Shown: piece after piece, positions 1 to 5,095 of the stretch
Numbering within the stretch: position 1 is the stretch's first letter
Layout of the letters: every line of letters begins with the position of its first letter
Assembly: GCA_016793585.1 (NCBI GenBank)
Contig: JAEUJR010000779.1
Span: forward strand, 1 to 5,095
Length of the DNA stretch: 5,095 nucleotides
Reading direction: 5' to 3'
Origin: Archangium sp.
GTDB lineage: Bacteria; Myxococcota; Myxococcia; Myxococcales; Myxococcaceae
The notes under the pieces: model-generated
The model's database searches: none
What the model was told of the DNA's origin: nothing
What the model saw: only the letters and a program-made list of their open reading frames with translations
Position numbers and translations under genes: made by a program

Positions 1-7
1 AGGTCAC

Positions 8-1132
8 GTGAAAAGAGCAGTGTTGGCCCTGGCTGATGGCAGCGTCTTCGAAGGTCGTGGCTTCGGGGGCGTCGAGCCCTCTCTCGGAGAGGTCGTCTTC
101 AACACCTCGATGTCGGGGTACCAGGAGATCCTCACCGACCCGTCGTACGTCGGGCAGATCGTCACCTTCGCGGCCACCCAGATCGGGAACGTGGGCACCA
201 ACGCCCTCGACGAGGAGTCGGCGCGGCCACACGCGACCGGCCTGGTCATTCGCGAGCTCAACGAACCGTCGAACTTCCGCTCCGAGCAGCCGTTGCCGTC
301 GTGGCTCGCGCGGTGGAAGGTGGGCGGCATCGAGGGGCTCGACACACGGCGCCTCGTTCGCCACCTGCGCACGCATGGCTCGCAGAACGGCATCATCAGC
401 ACCGAGAACGTGACCCCGCAGGCGCTCGTCGAACAGGCGAAGAAGATCCCCTCGATGGAGGGGCTCGATCTCGCCACCGGCGTCTCGACCCGTGAGCGCT
501 ACGAGTGGACGCGGCCGACTCCGGCGTTCCTGTCACCGACGAAGCCCGCGCCCGCGCTGCGCTTTCACGTGGTGGCGATCGACTACGGCCTCAAGAAGGC
601 GATGCTGCAGTTCCTGGTCGATCAGGGCTGCCGCGTGACGGTGGTGCCTGCGGGCACGTCGGCCGACGAGGTGCTCGCCCTCCAGCCCGACGGGGTGTTC
701 CTCACCAACGGCCCCGGCGACCCTGCTGCCGTGGTGGGCGCCGACAAGACAGTCGCCCAGCTCATCGGGAAGAAGCCGGTGTTCGGCATCTGTCTGGGCC
801 ACCAGATCCTCGCGCGTGCGCTCGGCGCGAAGACGTACAAGCTCAAGTTCGGGCACCGCGGCGCCAACCAGCCCGTGCAGGATCTGGCGACGGGCCGGGT
901 CGAGATCACCTCGCAGAACCACGGCTTCGCGGTCGACGCGAAGAGCTTGTCGTCGAAGGCTCGGGTCACCCACGTGAACCTCAACGACCAGACCGTCGAA
1001 GGGCTCTCGGTGCCTGACGCGAAGTGCTTCAGCGTGCAGTACCACCCCGAGGCCTCACCAGGCCCGCACGACGCGCAATACCTCTTCAAGCGCTTCGCCG
1101 ACCTCATGGCCGGCCAGCCGTTGCCCGCATGA
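8..1132 (+). CDS. carA: Carbamoyl-phosphate synthase small subunit (glutamine amidotransferase)
   Basis: CarA hydrolyses glutamine and passes ammonia to the large subunit CarB, which makes carbamoyl phosphate for pyrimidine and arginine synthesis in the cytoplasm. The 374 residues are close to the 382 of E. coli CarA. Residues 1-135 form the CPSase small-chain domain, with the family blocks [27 protein letters not shown] and DTRRL. A class I glutamine amidotransferase domain spans about 188-370. It shows LTNGPGDP at 232-239, the nucleophile elbow GICLGHQ with Cys262, and [11 protein letters not shown] with His346 and Glu348. The full Cys-His-Glu triad is therefore present, with the same Cys-to-His spacing as in E. 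coli. The GTG start at 8 is chosen because it aligns with the E. coli N-terminus and has AGG at 1-3; the upstream region is cut off, so regulation cannot be seen. The stop overlaps the next start (ATGA), and carB does not follow. The identification is very secure. Confidence 0.97.
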   Translation: MKRAVLALADGSVFEGRGFGGVEPSLGEVVFNTSMSGYQEILTDPSYVGQIVTFAATQIGNVGTNALDEESARPHATGLVIRELNEPSNFRSEQPLPSWLARWKVGGIEGLDTRRLVRHLRTHGSQNGIISTENVTPQALVEQAKKIPSMEGLDLATGVSTRERYEWTRPTPAFLSPTKPAPALRFHVVAIDYGLKKAMLQFLVDQGCRVTVVPAGTSADEVLALQPDGVFLTNGPGDPAAVVGADKTVAQLIGKKPVFGICLGHQILARALGAKTYKLKFGHRGANQPVQDLATGRVEITSQNHGFAVDAKSLSSKARVTHVNLNDQTVEGLSVPDAKCFSVQYHPEASPGPHDAQYLFKRFADLMAGQPLPA

Positions 1133-1770
1133 GCGAGGCGTCTTCTCCGAGCAGCGCCTTCGATGCGCTGGTGCAGTGGGCCATGACGCCCGAGCACCAG
1201 GCCGACGTGGTCGTGGCCCGCGCCGAGTTCTCTGCGCTCGCGGGAGAGGTCTTCGAGGAGGATCGTCAGCTCGAGCTGCGGCTCGCCGGCTTCCTCGAGT
1301 TCTACCTGTGCGATCGCGTCGCGCCCTGGGCCGGTACGACGCCTGCCCGCGCCCGGTACCTCTCGGCGCTCACCACCGAGGGGCCGAAACAGGCGCAGGC
1401 GTGGCGGGCGTTCTGCGAGACGTGGCACGCGCTGTTCGAGGTGAAGGAGCTCGAGGAGGGGCGCGTCACCCTCGTCGCGCTCAGCTCGCGCAGCGAAGTC
1501 GCCGTCTCCGAGCGCCGCGCGATGCACGGCCTCTCGTTGGGTGACGTGCTCGAGGCTCGCCTCATTCCTTTCGCGGGCGGGCTCGCCTTCTCGTCAGCCT
1601 GGGTCTGGCACCCGCACGAGGCCGCGCCGCTCATCAAGGCCGAGGCCGAACGTCGGCGGCAGGCCGGCGCTCCAGAGAAGGAGCTGCTGTTCGACTGCGC
1701 CCGCCGATCGCTCAAGGCCGATCGCTACCGGCAGATCGCGATCGAGAAGATCTACGAGTTCGCGCACTGA
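1129..1770 (+). CDS. Uncharacterised protein co-transcribed with carA (213 aa)
   Basis: I do not recognise a named family. The ATG at 1129 overlaps the carA stop by 4 bases and has no Shine-Dalgarno sequence of its own, which suggests translation coupled to carA. An in-frame reading from 1024 would lie inside carA and is rejected. The protein is soluble: no signal peptide or membrane segment is visible. Residues 10-110 look mostly helical and contain aromatic and acidic stretches ([19 protein letters not shown] at 42-60). Residues 111-163 look beta-rich, with a Gly-Asp turn ([15 protein letters not shown], 137-151) followed by AWVWHPHE at 157-164. The C-terminal 50 residues are charged helix ([10 protein letters not shown], then [15 protein letters not shown]). 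Codon use matches carA and the neighbours, so a real gene is likely. Its role is unknown; the overlap shows only co-expression with carA. Confidence 0.85.
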   Translation: MSEASSPSSAFDALVQWAMTPEHQADVVVARAEFSALAGEVFEEDRQLELRLAGFLEFYLCDRVAPWAGTTPARARYLSALTTEGPKQAQAWRAFCETWHALFEVKELEEGRVTLVALSSRSEVAVSERRAMHGLSLGDVLEARLIPFAGGLAFSSAWVWHPHEAAPLIKAEAERRRQAGAPEKELLFDCARRSLKADRYRQIAIEKIYEFAH

Positions 1771-1775
1771 GCTGA

Positions 1776-2144
1776 TCAGCGAAGCTCGAGCAGCTCGAGG
1801 AAGTCGCGGAGCCGCTCGAGCTCGTCGTCGTCGATCTGTTGAAACTCGACGCCGTAGCCCGCCGCCGAGACGGTGACGTGCTGCGCGCGCGGGTCTCGTA
1901 CCTCGCGGCGGCTCGAGCCCAGGCGCATCACGCGGAACGGACCAGTCCACGGGGCTCCACCGGGGAGCGCCAGCGTCATCACGCCTTCGTCTTCCACCTG
2001 CTGCTCGTCGAAGCCAGGCGCCTCTTCGATGAAGGCGCCCGACTCCGAGAGCTCGAGCACCCGCGCCTTGACGTCGACCGACTGGGTCTGAACCCGCGCG
2101 TACAGCTCACAGCGGTAGCGAACGTGTCGTTCCTGCGGAGGCAT
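1776..2144 (-). CDS. PilZ-like domain protein with degenerate c-di-GMP motifs
   Basis: This is a 122-residue single-domain protein resembling PilZ, the fold that binds the second messenger c-di-GMP. The N-terminal block ERHVRYRCELYARV (5-18) sits where PilZ proteins carry RxxxR, and VLELSESGAFIEE (29-41) sits where they carry (D/N)xSxxG. Here the motifs read E5-R-H-V-R9 and E31-L-S33-E-S-G36, so the first Arg and the Asp/Asn are both replaced by Glu. The beta-strand pattern continues through LALPGGAPWTGPFRVMRLG and ends with YGVEFQQI, a typical PilZ close, followed by an acidic helix (DDDELERLRDFLELLELR). The ATG at 2144 is preceded by GAGGGG at 2148-2153 on the coding strand, a good ribosome binding site. 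It is convergent with the gene ending at 1770 and divergent from the PilZ gene at 2323. The fold assignment is fairly sure; ligand binding is doubtful. Confidence 0.85.
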   Translation of the reverse strand: MPPQERHVRYRCELYARVQTQSVDVKARVLELSESGAFIEEAPGFDEQQVEDEGVMTLALPGGAPWTGPFRVMRLGSSRREVRDPRAQHVTVSAAGYGVEFQQIDDDELERLRDFLELLELR

Positions 2145-2169
2145 CGGCCCCTCGAAGGCTGCCGCGACG

Positions 2170-2201
2170 CCGTCGGAAAGCCAATGGTGCTGACGGTTTT
2201 T
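2170..2201 (+). terminator. Weak terminator-like hairpin with T5 tract
   Basis: CCGTC (2170-2174) and GACGG (2192-2196) can pair into a 5-base stem around a 17-base loop, and TTTTT (2197-2201) follows directly. Within the loop CCAATGG could form a small inner hairpin. In this orientation it could stop rightward transcripts running through from carA and the 1129 gene, antisense to the PilZ-like gene. The stem is short and the loop long, so this may be chance; no stability was calculated. Confidence 0.2.
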
Positions 2202-2232
2202 CGCGATTCTGGGTCGCCCGACACCTCATGCC

Positions 2233-2262
2233 TTGACGGTCATCAGCGGCACTCTCTACCAT
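2233..2262 (+). promoter_or_regulatory. Putative sigma-70-type promoter of the PilZ-to-psd operon
   Basis: TTGACG (2233-2238) matches the -35 consensus at 5 of 6 positions. TACCAT (2257-2262) matches the -10 consensus at 4 of 6, with an 18-base spacer. Transcription would start near 2269, about 55 bases before the GTG at 2323. The -35 lies inside an odd palindrome, TGAC-G-GTCA (2234-2242), which could be an operator half-site pair, although such short palindromes are common. No comparable promoter was found facing left for the divergent gene. Confidence 0.45.
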
Positions 2263-2272
2263 TCGAGTCGTT

Positions 2273-2287
2273 GGGCGGGTTGGGGGG
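2273..2287 (+). other. G-rich tract in the operon leader (possible two-tier G-quadruplex)
   Basis: GGGCGGGTTGGGGGG lies just after the predicted transcription start and before the ribosome binding site. It provides four GG runs with short loops on the coding strand, so the leader RNA could in principle form a two-quartet G-quadruplex. In high-GC DNA such runs also arise by chance; folding is not shown. Confidence 0.3.
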
Positions 2288-2308
2288 AACGAGCAGGCCG
2301 TCGTTCTT

Positions 2309-2313
2309 GGAGG
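2309..2313 (+). promoter_or_regulatory. Ribosome binding site that fixes the PilZ start at 2323
   Basis: GGAGG is a perfect Shine-Dalgarno core placed 9 bases before the GTG at 2323. It favours that start over an in-frame TTG at 2233, which is itself part of the predicted -35 box. Confidence 0.65.
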
Positions 2314-2322
2314 CGTCGTCAC

Positions 2323-2652
2323 GTGTCTGAGCTGCGCAAGTTCTCGAGAGTGCCATCGCGGCTCCGATGCTGGTGCGAGGGTGAGAACATCACCGTCTAC
2401 GCCCGTATCGGAAACCTCTCGGAGGGCGGGCTCTTCCTGCGCACCAGCACCCCGCTGAACGAAGGCAGCCGCGCGCTGCTGCGGTTCGGCAACGAGAACC
2501 CGATCGAAGCCCAGGCCCGGGTGGTGTGGGCTCGGCTCGAAGGGCAGGGCGGCCCGCCGGGAATGGGGCTGGTGTTCGAAGGCGTGGACGCTGACCGGCT
2601 GGAGACGATACGACGGCTCGTTCAGGCCGAGTCGCAGCACCCCGGCCGTTGA
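2323..2652 (+). CDS. Single-domain PilZ protein, Myxococcus paralogous type
   Basis: This 109-residue cytoplasmic protein consists of a single PilZ domain and is a candidate c-di-GMP receptor. RKFSR at 5-9 gives an intact RxxxR motif, and N31-L-S33-E-G-G36 gives the (D/N)xSxxG motif. The following text (SEGGLFLRT, a PL..GSRALLRF strand pair, ARVVWAR, GMGLVFEGV, then a short C-terminal helix ending in the R.LV region) resembles the short PilZ subfamily that I recall being modelled as the Myxococcus xanthus paralogous domain TIGR02266; this is from memory, not a search. The GTG start at 2323 has GGAGG 9 bases upstream. A longer in-frame reading from TTG 2233 would add 30 Arg/Trp-rich residues and run over the probable promoter, so it is rejected. 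It is the first gene of a likely four-gene operon, 33 bases before the phosphoesterase. Its output partner is unknown. Confidence 0.9.
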   Translation: MSELRKFSRVPSRLRCWCEGENITVYARIGNLSEGGLFLRTSTPLNEGSRALLRFGNENPIEAQARVVWARLEGQGGPPGMGLVFEGVDADRLETIRRLVQAESQHPGR

Positions 2653-2685
2653 TCCTCGAAGTGAAGCAGGAAAAAGGCCCTCCTC

Positions 2686-3417
2686 GTGCGCATCGCGATC
2701 ATCTCCGACATTCACAGCAACATCGAAGCGCTCACCGAGGTGTTCCGCGTGATCGATGCGAGCCGGGTCGATCGCATCGTTTCGCTCGGTGACGTCGTCG
2801 GCTACGGCGCCTCACCCAACCCGTGCTGCGAGCTCGTGCGCCAGAACGCCGAGGTGACGCTGCTCGGCAACCACGACGCCGCGGTCGCCGGCCGAATGGA
2901 CTACTCGTTCTATTACGACGCTGCCCGGCACGCCCTCGACTGGTCGGCCAACGTGATCAGCGAAGAGAACCAGGCGTGGCTGCGCAGCCTGCCCTTCACC
3001 TATCGCATCGGCGAGGTCGGCTTCTGCCATGGCTCGCCCATCGAGCCCCGCGCCTACGAGTACATCTTCGCGCTCGAGCAGGCCCGGGAGCTCACGCCGT
3101 TCACCACCGATCTGCCCGAGGTGACGTTCATCGGGCACAGCCACCTCTGCAAGGCCTTCGCGCTGGGCTCGGGTGAGGTGAACGACGTGGTGGCCCAGAA
3201 GTTCGGCATTCGAAAGGGCTACAAGTACATCATCTCGGTCGGCAGCGTCGGCCAGCCGCGCGACTACGACAACCGTGCGTGCTTCGTGATCTACGACACC
3301 GAGGCGCGAACCGTGGAGTACATGCGCGTCGAGTACGACATCGAGCAGTCGGCCCAGAAGATCTTCGATGCCGATCTCGCGTTGAACTTCGGCAAGCGTC
3401 TGTTCCTGGGAGTCTGA
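2686..3417 (+). CDS. Calcineurin-like metallophosphoesterase (YfcE/ApaH-related)
   Basis: This 243-residue cytoplasmic enzyme belongs to the binuclear-metal phosphoesterase superfamily (COG0639-like), which hydrolyses phosphomonoesters or phosphodiesters. All metal-site motifs are visible: SDIHSN with Asp8 and His10, GDVVGYG with Asp36, GNHD with Asn62 and His63, FCHGS with His115, and GHSH with His151 and His153. The block SVGSVGQPRDYDNRA (184-198) is typical of the small bacterial and archaeal members. The C-terminal part (209-243) carries a beta strand and a helix ending in GKRLFLGV. The GTG start at 2686 gives an N-terminus beginning directly at the first beta strand (MRIAIISDIH), with AAAAAGG ending 8 bases upstream. 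The gene lies 33 bases after the PilZ gene and 48 bases before the lipoprotein. The fold and catalytic competence are secure; the substrate cannot be read from sequence. Family members act on phosphodiesters, cyclic nucleotides or dinucleoside polyphosphates. Confidence 0.93.
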   Translation: MRIAIISDIHSNIEALTEVFRVIDASRVDRIVSLGDVVGYGASPNPCCELVRQNAEVTLLGNHDAAVAGRMDYSFYYDAARHALDWSANVISEENQAWLRSLPFTYRIGEVGFCHGSPIEPRAYEYIFALEQARELTPFTTDLPEVTFIGHSHLCKAFALGSGEVNDVVAQKFGIRKGYKYIISVGSVGQPRDYDNRACFVIYDTEARTVEYMRVEYDIEQSAQKIFDADLALNFGKRLFLGV

Positions 3418-3465
3418 AGACGCGAAAACTTGCGGCCCACCCCGAAAGGACGGGAAGTCACCCCC

Positions 3466-4275
3466 ATGCGAACCTGGTTGCTGTTGGTGGGAGTGGTGCT
3501 CGCGCTGACCGGCTGCGGCAAGAAGAGCTCGAAGGAGTTCTTCGCCGCCCAGGGCCGGTACGAGTCGCTGGTCGCTCGCGAGGGCGATGACGCGTACGTC
3601 TCGGACGAGATGAAGCAGATCTCGGCGGCGCTCGCGGGCGTTCCCACCAACGCGGTTGAGTACGATCGCGCTCGGGCGCTGATCGCCAAGATCGACACCG
3701 AGCGCACGCGCGTCGAGGCCGAGCAGGCGGCCGAAGCTGCTGCGCTCGCGGCGGCGCAGGCGCCGACCGTCGACAGCCGCCCCTCCGAGCTGCTCGCGCC
3801 CCCGCCGGCCCAGCCCGCGAACCCCAGCCCCACCGAGGCGGTGAACGCCGACGGGCCGCCCGAGGGTGGTCTGCCTGAGGCCGCCTTCGTGCAGAAGTAC
3901 GGCCGATGCGCGACCGGCCCCATCAAGCAGACGATCGACGGCGTCGGCGAGGTGCCCACCTACAAGGCGAACGGAACCCCCGACTGCCTCAAGAAGCTGG
4001 GGCTCACCGAGGTCTCGAGCTTCTTCTTCGTGAAGGGGGCGCTCGCCGGCCGGGTCTCTGCCTCGGTCACCACCAACCGCACCACCTTCGACGCGGGGCA
4101 GACCGTCATTCCCCAGCCCGCGCAGGAGTACATGGCCATTCCGGGGGCCCCGCTGCCAGCGGGCATGACGGCGCCTCCACGCCCCTCCACGGGGTCGCTC
4201 GACGTGGCGCCGACGGGGCAGGGCCTGGCGCCGACCAGACCAGAAGGCGGGCTGGCGCCGCGCGCGAACCCCTGA
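3466..4275 (+). CDS. Proline-rich envelope lipoprotein, function unknown
   Basis: The 269-residue product begins with a classical lipoprotein signal: R2, a hydrophobic stretch WLLLVGVVLAL (4-14), then the lipobox LTGC with Cys17 as the acylated residue. Gly at +2 does not suggest inner-membrane retention, so the outer membrane is likely. The mature part has four sections. Residues 22-98 are helical and end in an Ala/Glu-rich stretch of coiled-coil character. Residues 99-137 form a Pro/Ala-rich linker. Residues 138-226 look like a compact globular domain with two cysteines (148 and 174) that could form a disulfide in the periplasm. Residues 227-269 are a Pro/Gly/Ala tail with GLAP repeats. The ATG at 3466 is preferred to an in-frame TTG at 3430 because it places the signal peptide at the N-terminus; GGGAAG ends 8 bases upstream. 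I recognise no named domain. Position between the phosphoesterase and psd suggests co-expression with lipid synthesis. Confidence 0.88.
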   Translation: MRTWLLLVGVVLALTGCGKKSSKEFFAAQGRYESLVAREGDDAYVSDEMKQISAALAGVPTNAVEYDRARALIAKIDTERTRVEAEQAAEAAALAAAQAPTVDSRPSELLAPPPAQPANPSPTEAVNADGPPEGGLPEAAFVQKYGRCATGPIKQTIDGVGEVPTYKANGTPDCLKKLGLTEVSSFFFVKGALAGRVSASVTTNRTTFDAGQTVIPQPAQEYMAIPGAPLPAGMTAPPRPSTGSLDVAPTGQGLAPTRPEGGLAPRANP

Positions 4276-4318
4276 CGTGCTCGATTTGATCGCCCCGAGG
4301 CGGTAAGCGGCGGGCGCG

Positions 4319-5095
4319 ATGAATGACTCGACGTTCATGACGTTGATGCGCCTGCTGCCGAAGTCGGCGCTCTCGACGGCGGTGGGGCTGGCGACGCGTG
4401 CGCCCGTTCCTGCGCCGCTCCATCAAGCCGCCGTGCGCTGGTTCGCGAAGCAGTACCGGGTGAACCTCGACGAAGCCGAAGGGCCCATCGAGCAGTACCC
4501 GACCTTCGGGCAGTTCTTCACGCGCCGCCTCAAGCCGGGCATGCGCCCGCAGGACGACGCGGCCGAGGCGATCGTGAGCCCGTGCGACGGCGCGATCTCG
4601 CAGATCGGCCAGATCGAGGCGGGCCGGTGCCTGCAGGCCAAGGGCATCTCGTTTCCCGTCGACAAGCTGCTGGGTGACGCACGGCGCGCGCTCGACTTCG
4701 AGGGCGGGCACTTCGCGACGATCTACCTCTCGCCGCGTGACTACCACCGCTTCCACTCGCCGCTCGAGGGCCGCATCACCGGGTACTCGTACCTGCCAGG
4801 CGCGTTCTGGCCGGTGAACCAGGCCTCGGTGAAGTCGGTCGACGCGCTGTTCGCGATCAACGAGCGGCTCGTCACGTGGCTCGACACCTCGCTCGGGCAC
4901 GTGGCGTACATCGCGGTCGGCGCGACCTGCGTCTCGCGCATTCACGCGGCCTACGACGCCGTCGTCACCCACACGGGCGCCGGCCAGAAGGTCGTCAACT
5001 ACGAGCGGCCGATTCCCATCGCGAAGGGCGGCGAGATCGGCATGTTCGAGATGGGCTCGACCGTCATTCTGCTCTTCCAGAAGGGCAAGCTGACG
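4319..5095 (+). CDS. psd: Phosphatidylserine decarboxylase proenzyme (3' end cut off)
   Basis: Psd decarboxylates phosphatidylserine to phosphatidylethanolamine (EC 4.1.1.65) at the inner membrane. The proenzyme cleaves itself, leaving a pyruvoyl group on the new alpha chain. The 259 residues present include the N-terminal membrane-associated part (MRLLPKSAL), YPTFGQFFTRRLKPG (60-74), SPCDG with Asp90, DYHRFHSP with His143 and His146, and EMGST with the cleavage site between Gly246 and Ser247. Asp90, His146 and Ser247 correspond to the Asp-His-Ser self-cleavage triad known from E. coli Psd. The usual LGST is MGST here. The reading frame is open to the window edge, so perhaps 20-30 C-terminal residues lie beyond. 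The ATG at 4319 is 43 bases after the lipoprotein stop. Its ribosome binding site is poor (GAGG at 4297-4300 is too distant), so translation may depend on the upstream gene. A later ATG at 4337 is possible but less likely. No pssA is in view. Confidence 0.95.
   Translation, partial: MNDSTFMTLMRLLPKSALSTAVGLATRAPVPAPLHQAAVRWFAKQYRVNLDEAEGPIEQYPTFGQFFTRRLKPGMRPQDDAAEAIVSPCDGAISQIGQIEAGRCLQAKGISFPVDKLLGDARRALDFEGGHFATIYLSPRDYHRFHSPLEGRITGYSYLPGAFWPVNQASVKSVDALFAINERLVTWLDTSLGHVAYIAVGATCVSRIHAAYDAVVTHTGAGQKVVNYERPIPIAKGGEIGMFEMGSTVILLFQKGKLT

Noticed and set aside
622..1527. Minus-strand open frame of 301 codons under carA and the 1129 gene
   Set aside because: carA is unambiguous on the plus strand through this region, and the antisense product shows no domain or ribosome binding site.
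1784..1800. Inverted and direct CTCGAG copies (CTCGAGC-A-GCTCGAG) as a terminator or binding site
   Set aside because: They encode the repetitive C-terminal Leu-Glu helix of the PilZ-like protein using one favoured codon pair; the loop is one base and no T tract follows.
1839..2330. Plus-strand open frame of 163 codons opposite the PilZ-like gene
   Set aside because: The minus-strand reading has PilZ-like blocks and GAGGGG before its ATG. The plus-strand reading is low in recognisable structure and crosses the predicted promoter.
4203..4260. GGCGCCGA-type direct repeats near the lipoprotein 3' end
   Set aside because: They encode the short GLAP/APT repeats of the proline-rich tail and look like ordinary low-complexity coding sequence, not a mobile or regulatory repeat.
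2812..4338. Very long open frame on the minus strand (508 codons)
   Set aside because: It lies antisense to the phosphoesterase and lipoprotein genes, both supported by motifs and start signals. The product is an Arg/Gly/Ala-rich string with no recognisable domain, as expected from the complement of high-GC codons.
4106..4972. Minus-strand open frame of 288 codons under psd
   Set aside because: Psd on the plus strand carries all family motifs; the antisense product is Arg/Val/Glu-rich shadow sequence.
1..5095. Search for tRNA, rRNA, CRISPR array, insertion sequence or attachment site
   Set aside because: No spaced direct repeats, terminal inverted repeats, transposase motifs or RNA gene sequences were seen on either strand.

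Overview
This window looks like chromosomal, housekeeping-type DNA from a high-GC delta-proteobacterium, most likely a myxobacterium of the Myxococcus/Archangium kind. The basis is the strong G/C preference at third codon positions, two small single-domain PilZ proteins (one of the short type that is heavily amplified in Myxococcus), and the form of the Psd protein. The genus is an inference; there is no rRNA or other marker in the window.

Layout. Positions 8-1132 (+) hold carA, the glutamine amidotransferase subunit of carbamoyl-phosphate synthase. It overlaps by 4 bases (ATGA) an uncharacterised 213-residue gene (1129-1770, +). Only 5 bases separate that gene from a convergent PilZ-like gene (1776-2144, -). 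A 178-base divergent intergenic region (2145-2322) follows. It carries a plausible sigma-70-type promoter facing right, a very G-rich leader and a clear ribosome binding site. Then comes a tightly packed rightward run that is probably one operon: a second PilZ gene (2323-2652), a calcineurin-like metallophosphoesterase (2686-3417), a proline-rich lipoprotein (3466-4275) and psd, phosphatidylserine decarboxylase (4319 to the window edge, incomplete at its C-terminus).

How the genes fit together. CarA supplies ammonia for carbamoyl phosphate (pyrimidines and arginine); its partner carB is not adjacent. Psd makes phosphatidylethanolamine at the inner membrane. The lipoprotein would sit in the envelope. 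The PilZ protein is a candidate c-di-GMP receptor and the phosphoesterase is a candidate nucleotide-type hydrolase. Joining these four into one functional module is speculation from gene order.

No mobile element, CRISPR array, tRNA, rRNA or frameshifted gene was seen. The points most worth a second look are the divergent PilZ pair with unequal motif conservation, the PilZ-phosphoesterase-lipoprotein-psd operon, and the promoter and leader region between the PilZ genes.
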